From assembly GCF_000368065.1 (NCBI RefSeq), contig NZ_KB851200.1, positions 1,419,204-1,483,203 of the forward strand: a stretch of DNA of 64,000 bases. The letters run 5' to 3'. The DNA is from Acinetobacter seifertii (GTDB lineage Bacteria > Pseudomonadota > Gammaproteobacteria > Pseudomonadales > Moraxellaceae). Position 1 is the stretch's first letter; each line of letters begins with the position of its first letter. Below the pieces are notes generated by a model. That model was not told the origin of the DNA. It saw only the letters and a program-made list of their open reading frames with translations, and did not search any database. Of the stretch, positions 50,185-59,595 are shown one piece after another. A program made the position numbers and the translations under genes.

Positions 50185-51203
50185 ATGAAAAAAGTACTAA
50201 TGAAAAGTGGCTTATTAGTAACTAGTCTATTTATTTATAACCAAGCTTATGCAAACTGCACTTTAAGCAAAGGTTTTACTACAGTAGATATTCCTATAAC
50301 AATTGGTACGATTATCGTTCGTCCGACTGATCCAATAGGCACAGTTCTACAAAAAATACTTTTACGATTTCGCCAAATAATTCTACGGCAACGTGTAACC
50401 GTCCAGGTGACCAAATTACAGCAGCATTACCACTAAATTATCCAATTAGCTCAATAGGCAACAATGTATATGCTACAAACATTCCTGGTATAGGCATTCG
50501 AATTTATCGTGAAGTAACAGACTCTTCAAACGCTTCTGGCTATTACCCTTATAAACTTACATTGACGCCTCACACAACCTATACACTTTCACCAGGCTAC
50601 ATTGTTCTGGAAATTATTAAAACTGCTGCCACTACAGGTTCTGGTGCATTGGTGGCGGGTCGATACAGTACCTACTATGTGACAGGACAACAAAACCGTC
50701 CGTTCTTAACAACCACAGTACTAGGTAGCTCCCCTATTCTAATTGCATCATCATCTTGTGAAATTCAAAATGGTCCAAATACTGTTGTGCAACTTCCCAC
50801 AGTAACAAAATCAGGTTTTAGAGCTATTGGTTCAACGCAAGGTGAAAAAAACTTTAACCTATCTATTCTTTGTAATGGAGGCGAGAATAACTCAGGAGTA
50901 CCTACCAGCAATTCATTGAGCTTAAGCTTTGACTATAATTCGGATAGCTCAAATAATCAGGTTATTAATAATAGTGCTGCTGATTCAACAAAAGCGAACG
51001 GCGTTGGTGTAGAGCTTTTATGGAATATGAATGGTGCGAACAGCCCTATTCAAAAAGGGAACCCACTAGATATTGGTACTGTAAGTTCTAATCAAACTGT
51101 AGAATATGATGTGCCTTTAACAGCACTTTACTATCAAACAGCAACTACTGTTACAGCGGGTGAAGTCAAAGCTAATGCAACTGTAACCATTCAATATGAT
51201 TAG
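50185..51203 (+). pseudogene. Fimbrial tip adhesin, frameshifted at an A-run
   Basis: Two-domain adhesin. Signal peptide MKKVLMKSGLLVTSLFIYNQAYAN, a short first reading frame to 50436, then the expected continuation in another frame: KNTFTISPNNSTATCNRPGDQITAALP leads into the lectin domain and a C-terminal pilin domain (SCEIQNGPNTVVQLPTVTKSGF ... VKANATVTIQYD). The shift lies in the A6 run at 50351-50356; a seventh A would give a continuous protein of about 339 aa. The start codon overlaps the usher stop codon by 4 bases (ATGA). Confidence 0.9.
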
Positions 51204-51802
51204 CAGTAAACTTATACAAAACTGAGTTTTATTACGTCTCTATTTGTAGTGTGAATCAAGCTATATAAACTATTATTTTTAATTAACACTAAACAAAAAG
51301 GATTTTAAATAATGACAATTTTTAAATTTTACTAACTAATAAATTAAAAAAATGCTCATAAGCGAATAAAGCCAATGAGCATTAGTGATAACCACTTAAC
51401 CTGAAATACAAATTGTGGGAAATAGATCACAATTTGCATCACTATAATTCCAAAATTTAACTTAAATATCAAGCCTTTTTTTTAACAAAGGTTTGATAAA
51501 CACACCTAACTGTTTAATTTTAAATACAATTAAATTAAAAATAAAATTCAATATCACTATTCTACAGACTTTCTAAAGAATTACCATTCTATTAATTAAG
51601 AAAATTTGAAATTTACAAAGATTAATGTTCAATATAGCTAAAAAATCTATTACATCGTCTTTTTTAATGTTGAATGTCATTTCACTGTATTTAAAGTCTA
51701 AAAATTATAAAGTTTTACACAACCTATAAGAAAAAAAACATAAAAAAATCTTTAAATATTCTTCAATTACAGTCTAACTTCAAGTGTTTACAACAAAACA
51801 GC
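51204..51802. other. AT-rich region after the fimbrial operon
   Basis: About 600 bp, very AT-rich, with no gene I can support. It holds a hairpin at 51351-51383 (AATGCTCAT / ATGAGCATT) preceded by a poly-A stretch, so on the minus strand it would read as a terminator, but no minus-strand gene ends next to it. Confidence 0.5.
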
Positions 51803-51979
51803 ATGCTCATTTTTTGGAAAATATTTTGCATTTTATTATTAAGCTTAGGGGCTTCGGCAATTGGTTTTGGTATTAGCAATCTAGATTTTTTCTTATTTTT
51901 TATTGGTTTACTTTTTCTACTATGTTTTTTTCTAGCTTTAAAACAAGGGCGAGAAGATGCAGGTCACTTCCCTGAATAG
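51803..51979 (+). CDS. Small two-segment membrane protein (possible)
   Basis: A 58-aa ORF (MLIFWKIFCILLLSLGASAI... ending REDAGHFPE) with two hydrophobic segments, residues 3-25 and 28-46, and a short polar tail. No strong ribosome binding site is visible and the surroundings are AT-rich, so a chance ORF cannot be excluded; the strong membrane pattern and non-repetitive tail make it plausible. Confidence 0.45.
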   Translation: MLIFWKIFCILLLSLGASAIGFGISNLDFFLFFIGLLFLLCFFLALKQGREDAGHFPE

Positions 51980-52156
51980 TTTAAGTAACGTCGCAACCAG
52001 AAGCACTAAAACATTAATTTTAACTCTGATCGGGACCAATCTAATTTACGTAGAGCAATAAAAGTGAGCTTTGGAAGATCTGTCAAATTGAAGGAGCTGC
52101 TGAACTACAGCAGCTTTTAAATTGATTAATATAAACTCATTTTTAATTAACGAAAT

Positions 52157-53008
52157 CTAGACTTTAAAAGACTCAAAACAACTCACAAGAAAATCAATTG
52201 CTACTCGCACAGCTGGGCTATGCCTTAAATCCTCATGAGTCACCAACCAGATTTCTGCACTCATCGGCTGGTCATCTGGAAGTTTCTCTAAGTTACCAAG
52301 ACCACCTAAAAAATCAGGTAAAACAGCTAAACCCACTTCCCCACATGCGGCTCTCCATTGCAACTCAGGATGATTAGTCATCATAATCGGCTCTTTATTA
52401 TTTAATCTTTCTTTTAATTTTTGTTGTTTTTGTCCATGTACACCACCGACCTCCACACTAATCCATTCATAATTTTCTTCACTCGTAGCAGCTAAGTAAT
52501 TTGGAGCAGCATATATTCCAAAAGGGATTTCCCCAACTTTACGAGCAACTAAATAATCATCTTTAGGTCGTCCAAATCGCACAGCTATATCCGCTTCGCT
52601 ATGCAGCAAAGATACATAGTGAACATCACCAAGTACACGTAATTTTAACTGCGGATAATGGCGATAAAACTTTCCAAGCTGAGGCATGATGAGGTGAGCA
52701 GCAGTTAACGGAGGCATACTAATAGAAACAGTACCTGTAACTTCCTGCTGTCCAGCCTGAGCAAGTCTCTCAATAGAAAAAGTTTCTTCCATCATACGAG
52801 CTACAACTTTAGCAAGCCGCTCTCCATCTGAAGTAAGTACGTATGTACGTGGCCTACGATCAACTAGCTTTAATTTTAAGTTCTGCTCTAACTGTGCGAT
52901 TCTTCTTGCAACAGTAGCATGGTCGACTCCCAACTTTCTTGCGGCAGCTGAAAGTGATTTCTCTTCTGAAAAAACTGAAAAGTAATGTAAATTTTCCCAA
53001 TCAATCAT
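52157..53008 (-). CDS. LysR-family regulator
   Basis: A 283-aa LysR protein. The N-terminal HTH is MIDWENLHYFSVFSEEKSLSAAARKLGVDHATVARRIAQLEQ, the rest is a substrate-binding domain (GTVSISMPPLTAAHLIMPQLGKFYRHYPQLKL). I chose ATG 53008; an upstream in-frame start at 53023 is possible. It is divergent from the DMT transporter gene (94 bp between starts) and probably controls it. Confidence 0.87.
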   Translation of the reverse strand: MIDWENLHYFSVFSEEKSLSAAARKLGVDHATVARRIAQLEQNLKLKLVDRRPRTYVLTSDGERLAKVVARMMEETFSIERLAQAGQQEVTGTVSISMPPLTAAHLIMPQLGKFYRHYPQLKLRVLGDVHYVSLLHSEADIAVRFGRPKDDYLVARKVGEIPFGIYAAPNYLAATSEENYEWISVEVGGVHGQKQQKLKERLNNKEPIMMTNHPELQWRAACGEVGLAVLPDFLGGLGNLEKLPDDQPMSAEIWLVTHEDLRHSPAVRVAIDFLVSCFESFKV

Positions 53009-53102
53009 TGTGCAAATTTTCACATCAAAGATGAATTAATATGGAATTGTACACCTTTAAGTGATTACTCAGAATAGAGACATTCTTTTTCGGAGTCCCA
53101 TC

Positions 53103-54032
53103 ATGAATAAAACAATGGTTTATGCCTATACAGGCGTTGTAATCACAATGCTGTTTTGGGGCTCAGCATTTAATGCAATGTCTTATATCATCCAACATAT
53201 GCCTCCACTTTCAGCAGCAGCTGAGCGCTTTACACTTGCAAGCCTTGGGCTATTTATTATTTTTTCGGCTACGGGTAAATTGCGTTGGGATGCTTTACGG
53301 CAGAATTTACTTATCTATCTGCTTATTGGAATTATAGGTATTGCTGGTTTTAATATAGGCTGTTTCTACGGTTTACAAACAACATCGGCAGTCAATGGTG
53401 CTTTAATCATGGCAACTACTCCACTGATTACTCTACTGTTAGCAATTTTGCTTGATGGAGAAAAATTAACACTTGCTAAATCTATTGGTGTTGTATTTGG
53501 TTTAAGTGGAGTGCTTTTTGTTATTAGTCATGGTCATCTATCAACGCTACTTCATTTAAAAATAGCAATCGGTGACTTATTTATCTTACTCGGTGGTATC
53601 AGTTTTTGTTTAGCCAATGTGTTATCACGTCGCTATGTAAAAAATGCTACATCTCTAGAAACTACAACTTTTTCTATGTTGTTCGGTGCTTTGACTTTAA
53701 TCACATTAAGCCTAATTTTCGAACATCCAATCAAAGCAGTAGTTATGGCACCAATTACTGCACACTTGGCAATGGGTTACGTCATTATTTGCTCTACCAT
53801 GATTGCTTATTTATTTTGGTTTAATGGCATTCAAAAACTAGGCGCAGGTCGAGCATCAATCTTTTTTAACTTTGTTCCAGTTTTTAGCATGTTGGTGGCA
53901 CTATTGGCTGGTCAGGCACTTAATATCTGGCAGCTTATAGGTACTGTTTTGGTCATGCTCGGTGTTCTAAGTAGTGGAGGATTTATTCACATTAAGCGTC
54001 CGACACTTATGGCTAAACCTTGTACGAAATAG
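53103..54032 (+). CDS. EamA/DMT-family transporter
   Basis: A 309-aa ten-segment drug/metabolite transporter: two EamA repeats (GVVITMLFWGSAFNAMSYIIQ at the start and FILLGGISFCLANVLSRRYVK in the middle). The start ATG 53103 has a CGGAG site; 42 bp of open frame upstream is not used. Substrate unknown; such proteins often export amino acids or drugs. The divergent LysR gene is its likely regulator. Confidence 0.88.
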   Translation: MNKTMVYAYTGVVITMLFWGSAFNAMSYIIQHMPPLSAAAERFTLASLGLFIIFSATGKLRWDALRQNLLIYLLIGIIGIAGFNIGCFYGLQTTSAVNGALIMATTPLITLLLAILLDGEKLTLAKSIGVVFGLSGVLFVISHGHLSTLLHLKIAIGDLFILLGGISFCLANVLSRRYVKNATSLETTTFSMLFGALTLITLSLIFEHPIKAVVMAPITAHLAMGYVIICSTMIAYLFWFNGIQKLGAGRASIFFNFVPVFSMLVALLAGQALNIWQLIGTVLVMLGVLSSGGFIHIKRPTLMAKPCTK

Positions 54033-54146
54033 TAGTCACACAAATTCATCTTAATTATTGCGTTGTAACAAAGATTGTATGTTTCTTTAAAACTTAACAA
54101 ATGGCTGCCATATATAGTTTTAAAAATACAACAAGGAGAAATTAAG

Positions 54147-54611
54147 ATGAATTTGGATTTTACAACAATCGAAAAACAGGCCAAATTGCTAAAAGAAGAG
54201 CAAGAGAAACTAGAACAGCAAGATCATGATTTTCAATTAGCCTTAGACAAGCACAGAGAATCGTTAAAAGATTTATTTAAAGAACTGTTTCACGATCGTG
54301 AAATTAAAACAGAAAAAGGAGGCCAATTTTGTGCTGTATTTGGTGACTTTAAAATCTCTTTACTCATTGAAACTGCCAAGTTTGAAAATGGTGTACCCGT
54401 TAAATTAAACTCTGTAAATCCTATCATTGTTAAATTTAAAAAAGACAAACCTGTTGCCAAAGCCCAATTTTCCGATGCAACTCAATATCTCGATAGTGCT
54501 TTTGAAACACCACATTATCAATACTATTATAAGCATGATGATAAAACTCAATTAGTTCAATTTTCAGAACTACCTGAATTTTTTCAGACCATTCTTGATG
54601 CTGAAGTCTGA
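54147..54611 (+). CDS. Hypothetical protein with N-terminal coiled coil
   Basis: A 154-aa protein starting MNLDFTTIEKQAKLLKEEQEKLEQQDHDF; residues 5-45 form a likely coiled coil, the rest is a beta-rich domain of unknown type (KGGQFCAVFGDFKISLLIETAKF). The start is ATG 54147 with an AAGGAG site 10 bases upstream; the upstream in-frame ATG at 54075 has no such site. Followed by a terminator. Function unknown. Confidence 0.72.
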   Translation: MNLDFTTIEKQAKLLKEEQEKLEQQDHDFQLALDKHRESLKDLFKELFHDREIKTEKGGQFCAVFGDFKISLLIETAKFENGVPVKLNSVNPIIVKFKKDKPVAKAQFSDATQYLDSAFETPHYQYYYKHDDKTQLVQFSELPEFFQTILDAEV

Positions 54612-54617
54612 CTATCT

Positions 54618-54641
54618 GCCCTCATTGGAGGGCTTTTTTAT
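54618..54641 (+). terminator. Rho-independent terminator after the 154-aa gene
   Basis: GCCCTC / GGAGGGC with a short loop, then a T-run. Confidence 0.85.
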
Positions 54642-54863
54642 AAAATTAACTTTTTGATTAAACATTTTCATACTTATAAAAATGATTATAGCCCCGTTGA
54701 ATTTTCCATCGTATTTAAACTTATAGACGTAAAAATTTTATAAATGTGATTTCACTGACCCATTGCTTCTTTTTAGAATTACTTGTATATACATGTTTGT
54801 ATTTGTTTGTACAAAATAGACTCAAATAAAAGAAAAGCTCTTAAAGGATAAGGAGAGTGTTAT

Positions 54864-56279
54864 ATGGATTCAGCAACAGGAACATCTAAAAATGGGTTTG
54901 TTGAAAACCGCAGTATTGACTTTATTCCTGAAAATGAAAGGCACGGCAGTATATTCGCCCAATTTACCCTTTGGTTTGGTGCTAATTTACAGATTACAGC
55001 GATTGTCACGGGTGCTTTAGCCGTCGTATTAGGCGGTGATGTGCTTTGGTCAATCATTGGACTATTTATTGGACAGTGCTTTGGTGCGGCTGTTATGGCT
55101 TTGCATGCAGCTCAGGGACCAAAACTTGGCCTTCCCCAAATGATTTCGAGTCGGGTGCAATTTGGGGTCTATGGTGCATGTATTCCTATTATTCTGGTTT
55201 GCCTGATGTATATTGGCTTTACCGCAACTGGTGAAGTACTCGCAGGCAAAGCACTTGCACACCTTACACAAGTCAGTAATACAACAGGTATTTTAATTTA
55301 TGCTTGTTTCATTATTGCATTTGCAACGATTGGCTATCGGTTGATTCATTGGGTAGGAAAAGTCGCAAGCATTATCGGTTTAATTGCTTTTGTTATTATT
55401 CTTACTCAAATTTTGGCCCTCTCGAATTTTTCAGAATTGCTTGCTGTACGCCACTTTAGCTGGTCATCATTTCTATTAGCAGTTTCTCTTTCGGCTTCTT
55501 GGCAAATTTCATTCGGGCCTTATGTTGCCGACTACTCGCGTTATTTACCAACAAAAACATCTTCAACTCCGGTATTTTGGGCAGTTGGTCTTGGCTCTTT
55601 GATCGGTTCACAAATTTCCATGACACTTGGCGTATTAATTGCTCAGGTCTCAAATGGTAATTTTGTTAGTAATGAAGTTCAGTATGTTGTAGGTATGAAT
55701 CCCATCGCTCTCATCATTACTTTCTTATATTTTAGTATTGCTTTTGGGAAGGTCACTTTATCGACACTCAATGCTTATGGCAGTTTTATGTGTATAGCGA
55801 CCATTTGGAATAGCTTTAAACCAACTGGACAAATTTCAAAACTAACCCGACTTATCATTGTTCTTGCAATGGTTTTAATCTCGACGTTCATTGCAGTTGT
55901 AGGTGAACATACCTTCTTAAGTGCATTCAAAGCTTTTATTTTATTTCTTCTGACATTCTTCATTCCTTGGAGTGCAATTAATTTAGTTGATTATTATTTT
56001 ATTTCTAAAGAAGAATGTGATGTAGACGCACTATATGACCCAAATGAAAAATATGGCCGCTGGAACACCATTGGTATTAGTTGCTATTTTCTTGGCATAT
56101 TACTTCAGCTTCCCTTTATTGATAGTAAATTCTACAAAGGACAAATTGCTGAGATGTTAGGCGGTATTGATTTATCATGGTTAGTTGGATTGTTATCGAC
56201 TGCAATTTTATATTATGTACTAGCAAAAAGAGCTCAAATAAAAGTTTCAAAAAATCTTGAGCTTGAACAAATCAAATAA
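54864..56279 (+). CDS. NCS1-family purine-cytosine permease
   Basis: A 471-aa nucleobase:cation symporter-1 protein. N-terminal IDFIPENERHGSIFAQFTLWFGANLQITAIVTGA, then about 12 membrane segments with SASWQISFGPYVADYSRYLP and NLVDYYFISK, NCS1 signatures. Likely substrates are cytosine, purines or vitamin B-type bases; cannot be resolved here. A good AAGGAGA Shine-Dalgarno lies before ATG 54864. The convergent gene beyond is the PACE exporter. Confidence 0.88.
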   Translation: MDSATGTSKNGFVENRSIDFIPENERHGSIFAQFTLWFGANLQITAIVTGALAVVLGGDVLWSIIGLFIGQCFGAAVMALHAAQGPKLGLPQMISSRVQFGVYGACIPIILVCLMYIGFTATGEVLAGKALAHLTQVSNTTGILIYACFIIAFATIGYRLIHWVGKVASIIGLIAFVIILTQILALSNFSELLAVRHFSWSSFLLAVSLSASWQISFGPYVADYSRYLPTKTSSTPVFWAVGLGSLIGSQISMTLGVLIAQVSNGNFVSNEVQYVVGMNPIALIITFLYFSIAFGKVTLSTLNAYGSFMCIATIWNSFKPTGQISKLTRLIIVLAMVLISTFIAVVGEHTFLSAFKAFILFLLTFFIPWSAINLVDYYFISKEECDVDALYDPNEKYGRWNTIGISCYFLGILLQLPFIDSKFYKGQIAEMLGGIDLSWLVGLLSTAILYYVLAKRAQIKVSKNLELEQIK

Positions 56280-56338
56280 TTTCAGTTGAGATATCAAAGT
56301 TAATAGATCAATACTTTGATATCTCTTTGAAATTTTAT

Positions 56339-56776
56339 CTATTCTTGAATAGGCTTAATCTGTGCAGAAACAGGTAATCCGAATAATTTATCGAACGTCC
56401 AGTTAAATATAAATGTATAAATTGGAATGATGATAATAAAGGCAACATCTAGCCAGAATGCTGCAACGAGAGAAATATCCATCCACCATGCAATAAGCGG
56501 AATTAAGAATATCACTAAAGTGATTTGAAATCCGATCGCGTGTACGATTCTACGTTTAACAGTACGTGACTTACTGTCTTGCCGAGCTTCCCACTTTTCG
56601 TAAAGAATGTTGTAAATAAAGTTCCATGTTACCGCGATGGTCGTAATCATCACTGAAAGTGGGCCAGTATGCTCTACACTGTCTCCAGCCAAAAGTGCTA
56701 AACCTACCGATGAAATTACCATTCCAATAACTTCATATGAAGAAACATAAACAATACGACGCTTTAAACCTTGCAT
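56339..56776 (-). CDS. PACE-family chlorhexidine/diamine efflux transporter
   Basis: A 145-aa four-segment protein (two tandem bacterial transmembrane pairs) of the PACE family. RRIVYVSSYEVIGMVISSVGLALL and RRIVHAIGFQITLVIFLIPLIAWWMD are the paired motifs. From ATG 56776 the essential glutamate is E15 (SYE), exactly the position of E15 in AceI; the upstream TTG at 56782 would shift it. The family exports short-chain diamines and biocides such as chlorhexidine. It is divergent from a LysR regulator, as aceI is from aceR. Confidence 0.88.
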   Translation of the reverse strand: MQGLKRRIVYVSSYEVIGMVISSVGLALLAGDSVEHTGPLSVMITTIAVTWNFIYNILYEKWEARQDSKSRTVKRRIVHAIGFQITLVIFLIPLIAWWMDISLVAAFWLDVAFIIIIPIYTFIFNWTFDKLFGLPVSAQIKPIQE

Positions 56777-56865
56777 AACCAATCAACTTTTCTAACTTAC
56801 TTTTATTTTAGTTTCAGTTAAAATCACAATTAAAGTTAACAGCTTTCAGTTGTACTGATATCAAA

Positions 56866-57765
56866 ATGAATTTTAATAGCGAAAATATCGAGCTTTTCTT
56901 AACTGTGTTAGATACCGGATCTTTTTCCGCTGCGGCCCGCAAATTAAGTCGAGTACCGTCAGCAGTGAGTATGGCTATTGCCAATATCGAAGCAGAGCTT
57001 GGTTATCATCTATTTGAACGTACTCACCGTAAAGTGATTCCTACTTCTGCGGCTTTAGCATTAGAACCTCAAGCACGAATTATTGCTGAACAACTTAGAT
57101 TATTAGGTACCCATGCGTATGAGCTCTCTCTAGGACTAGAAAGTAAACTGAAAATTGGTGTTGTTTCAGATGCCAACACCGATTTACTTCTTAAAGCGAT
57201 AAAACAATTGGCTGATAAATTTCCGTTACTCAATATAGAAATTATTACAGCTCCACAAGACGATATACTCAATTTGCTCTATACAGAAAATATTAGTCTT
57301 TGCCTTGCAGGTTCAGATCTCAATATAAAAATGCGTGAAAGCTTACAATTAGTTATGAATGAAACTTTAGTCGCCACAATTTCTGTTGATCATCCATTTT
57401 TAAAACAAAAGAACAAGCTCATTTCTATTGAAGAATTAATTAATATCCGACAAATTGTGGTCGCAAGTACTGAATTAAATATGCAGGACTCACGTTCAAT
57501 CGTTGGAGCAATGTATTGGAAAACCAATAATTTACAAACCGCTATTAATATGGTTGAGGCAGGTTTAGGCTGGGGAAATTTTCCTTTATCTTTAGTAAAA
57601 GAAAAAATTGAACAGGGGCATTTAGTTCAACTAGATTTTAAAAATACAAAAAATTATTTGCCGCTCTCTATTTATCTTATTTGGCTCCAAGATAAACCCT
57701 TATCAAAAGCTGCAAGAGAACTGGTTCAAACTATTCAATCAAGCCTATCTAAGCTTACCCATTAA
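56866..57765 (+). CDS. LysR-family regulator of the PACE transporter
   Basis: A 299-aa LysR protein (NIELFLTVLDTGSFSAAARKLSRVPSAVSMAIANIEAELGYHLFERTHRKVIPT at the start, and a substrate-binding domain). It is divergent from the PACE gene with only 89 bp between start codons, matching the aceR-aceI layout in Acinetobacter, where AceR activates the exporter in response to diamines or chlorhexidine. Its identity with AceR itself is not claimed. Confidence 0.87.
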   Translation: MNFNSENIELFLTVLDTGSFSAAARKLSRVPSAVSMAIANIEAELGYHLFERTHRKVIPTSAALALEPQARIIAEQLRLLGTHAYELSLGLESKLKIGVVSDANTDLLLKAIKQLADKFPLLNIEIITAPQDDILNLLYTENISLCLAGSDLNIKMRESLQLVMNETLVATISVDHPFLKQKNKLISIEELINIRQIVVASTELNMQDSRSIVGAMYWKTNNLQTAINMVEAGLGWGNFPLSLVKEKIEQGHLVQLDFKNTKNYLPLSIYLIWLQDKPLSKAARELVQTIQSSLSKLTH

Positions 57766-57769
57766 AAAA

Positions 57770-57802
57770 AGCAAAAAGCCTATTCATAGTGAATAGGCTT
57801 CT
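57770..57802 (+). terminator. Terminator after the LysR gene
   Basis: AAGCCTATTCA / TGAATAGGCTT with a TAG loop; followed by a weak T-tract. Confidence 0.82.
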
Positions 57803-58002
57803 TACTGTATTTCAGGACTAAGCAATATTAATAATTATGAGAAAATACTCTGGTACTGTATAAATTCCAAGTGATTTAGTCAAGTATAAAATTCATCAAT
57901 TACAAATAGTTGTGAAAAATGTGAAGAAATATTCATTCTGCGTTTTACAGACAAAACTTAGACTTATTTGATAAGGGGTGTAGGTTCTTTGTTTTTTTAT
58001 TT

Positions 58003-58015
58003 TTGAGAATAAAAG
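58003..58015. repeat. Left copy of a 13-bp direct repeat flanking the integrase gene
   Basis: TTGAGAATAAAAG, identical to 59378-59390. The copies lie 4 bp beyond the integrase stop codon and 133 bp upstream of its start codon. They may be att-type repeats or a chance match in AT-rich DNA. Confidence 0.45.
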
Positions 58016-58018
58016 TTC

Positions 58019-59245
58019 TTATGAATTGATGTTCATTAATGCAATAAGTTCATCTCTATATGAACTTAAAACGATTTGTTCAATTCTATTCATTTTGTGA
58101 CGCATATCTTGATCATGAACAACATGGTCAGATTCTAATATTATTTTCTTTTCATTTGTGTTTTTTATAAATATAGGTTCATTACTTAAATTACTTGCAA
58201 TAAAATTAAATGTTCTACGTAAATCTTGAAAAGTAAAAGAAATATTACTTTGTTCATTTATCTTTTTTCGGAATTTAGAAATATTAACAATATGACCAGT
58301 TTTAGATTTTGCAGATGGGAAAACCCACTCTCCCCCCATTTGCATTTTACGTTTTTTCATTAAAAGCCATAAAAAATCACCCATATAAAGTTTATAAATC
58401 TCATTATTATAAGTATTTATAAAAGAAAGTGTTCCTTCATGTAAATCTAGATCTTCCCAACGTAAACACTCACACTCATTTCTAAAAAGTCCCGTTAGGA
58501 CAAGCGTGAATAAAAAATCTTTATTTGTTTCATTCTCCTTCCCCCTATTTTTATATTCAACTATTGTATGAACCCATTTTTTCAAATTATCTATATCAAT
58601 ATGATCATTTCGAACTGGAATTTCTCGCCATACTTCTCTTGAATTCAGCAAAGCAATCGGGTTCATGATTGGGATTGTTGTTTGCGTATTTTTATAATAT
58701 TTTACTGAAAAATGATAAATAGCTCGCAGAACACGCATAGACAAATTGGCTTTTGCATAACTACTTTTAGATAGCTGAGTATACTTATCTATAACCATTT
58801 GTTCAGTAATATAAATTAATTTAAGTTCCTTCAAGTCTATTAAGTATTTTTCTATAACTTCTTTATAATCAGCAAGTGTTCTTTCTTTCAGTTTATGATG
58901 ATCGATATATGCTTGGAAAGACTCTGCTAGAGTGGGCTGATAATATTCCTTATTTAAATTATTTTTTAATATTTCACCATTTTTAATACAAGCAAGACTG
59001 GTATCAGATAAATCTCTTAACTTTTGCCGTGCAAGTACACGTGCGTCTTCAAGAGTAATTTTTTCATAGTCAGCTATTTTGCAACGTATAGATTTACCCT
59101 TTATTTTCTTCTCTATAATATATGTTTTATAAGAATTATTCACACGAATAGCAAAGCCGATAATCTCACTGTCGCGATAAATTGCTGGAATGAGTTTAAG
59201 TTGATCAATAAATGACTTGGTTAGCTTTACTCGTGAAGTGCTCAT
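58019..59245 (-). CDS. P4-type tyrosine recombinase (integrase) with degenerate active site
   Basis: A 408-aa DUF4102-type integrase: N-terminal arm-binding domain (residues 5-90, KLTKSFIDQLKLIPAIYRDSEIIGFAIRV...), SAM-like core-binding domain and C-terminal catalytic domain. The first catalytic Arg is present (TGLFRNECECLRWEDL, R255). The HxLRR motif reads QDLRRT (Q340). By my alignment the usual Y of the T-x-x-Y motif falls on H374 (ESDHVVHDQD). So the enzyme may be inactive. It lies upstream of the tRNA gene, not at its 3' end. Confidence 0.85.
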   Translation of the reverse strand: MSTSRVKLTKSFIDQLKLIPAIYRDSEIIGFAIRVNNSYKTYIIEKKIKGKSIRCKIADYEKITLEDARVLARQKLRDLSDTSLACIKNGEILKNNLNKEYYQPTLAESFQAYIDHHKLKERTLADYKEVIEKYLIDLKELKLIYITEQMVIDKYTQLSKSSYAKANLSMRVLRAIYHFSVKYYKNTQTTIPIMNPIALLNSREVWREIPVRNDHIDIDNLKKWVHTIVEYKNRGKENETNKDFLFTLVLTGLFRNECECLRWEDLDLHEGTLSFINTYNNEIYKLYMGDFLWLLMKKRKMQMGGEWVFPSAKSKTGHIVNISKFRKKINEQSNISFTFQDLRRTFNFIASNLSNEPIFIKNTNEKKIILESDHVVHDQDMRHKMNRIEQIVLSSYRDELIALMNINS

Positions 59246-59377
59246 AAGCTAAAATCCGTATCGCTTGTGATAATTAACAATATATCAAAATATTTTTCAG
59301 GTCTACTGCATATCTAGTTTTGAAAAATACTTGTGTTTAAACAAAAAATTGATTAGTATTGCAGGCACTGAAAAGCC

Positions 59378-59390
59378 TTGAGAATAAAAG
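59378..59390. repeat. Right copy of the 13-bp direct repeat
   Basis: TTGAGAATAAAAG, just before the tRNA gene. Identical to 58003-58015. Confidence 0.45.
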
Positions 59391-59405
59391 CTTTTCTTTC
59401 TTATA

Positions 59406-59482
<77 letters not shown>

Positions 59483-59488
59483 AATTCG

Positions 59489-59523
59489 AACCTCATAATC
59501 TTTTAGGTTATGAGGTTTTTTAA
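59489..59523 (+). terminator. Terminator of the tRNA gene
   Basis: AACCTCATAA / TTATGAGGTT, 9-nt loop, then a T-run. Confidence 0.88.
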
Positions 59524-59582
59524 TGTCTTCTATTTTTCAGAACATCTGGATCTTTATATCTTTTCAGTGGTTCATAATTTTA

Positions 59583-59595
59583 ATAATCCGTTGGT
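59583..59595 (+). repeat. 13-bp partial copy of the tRNA anticodon region
   Basis: ATAATCCGTTGGT here is identical to 59441-59453 inside the tRNA (anticodon loop and stem plus variable loop). It may be a relic att core left by an integrative element or a chance match. Confidence 0.45.

Larger units (their letters stand above)
46408..50188 (+). pseudogene. Fimbrial usher interrupted by an IS3-family element
   Basis: An outer-membrane usher gene. Before the insertion the reading frame encodes the N-terminal domain and most of the beta-barrel (LDISIPQVALQKNAQGYVDPRLWDRGINAAFFSYNAS), reaching LSFPLKFKK; after the insertion it continues as NTVNFNSSISEDSKTLGMSGY and ends with the C-terminal domains (LPFAAQVFNQNKELVGMVAQGS). 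Removing the IS (48180-49416) and one GAA copy joins the two parts in frame to about 846 aa, a normal usher length. As it stands, the protein stops at about 606 residues. The pilus is probably not assembled. Confidence 0.93.

Noticed and set aside
50562..51203. Separate 213-aa gene
   Set aside because: It is the 3' part of the frameshifted adhesin.
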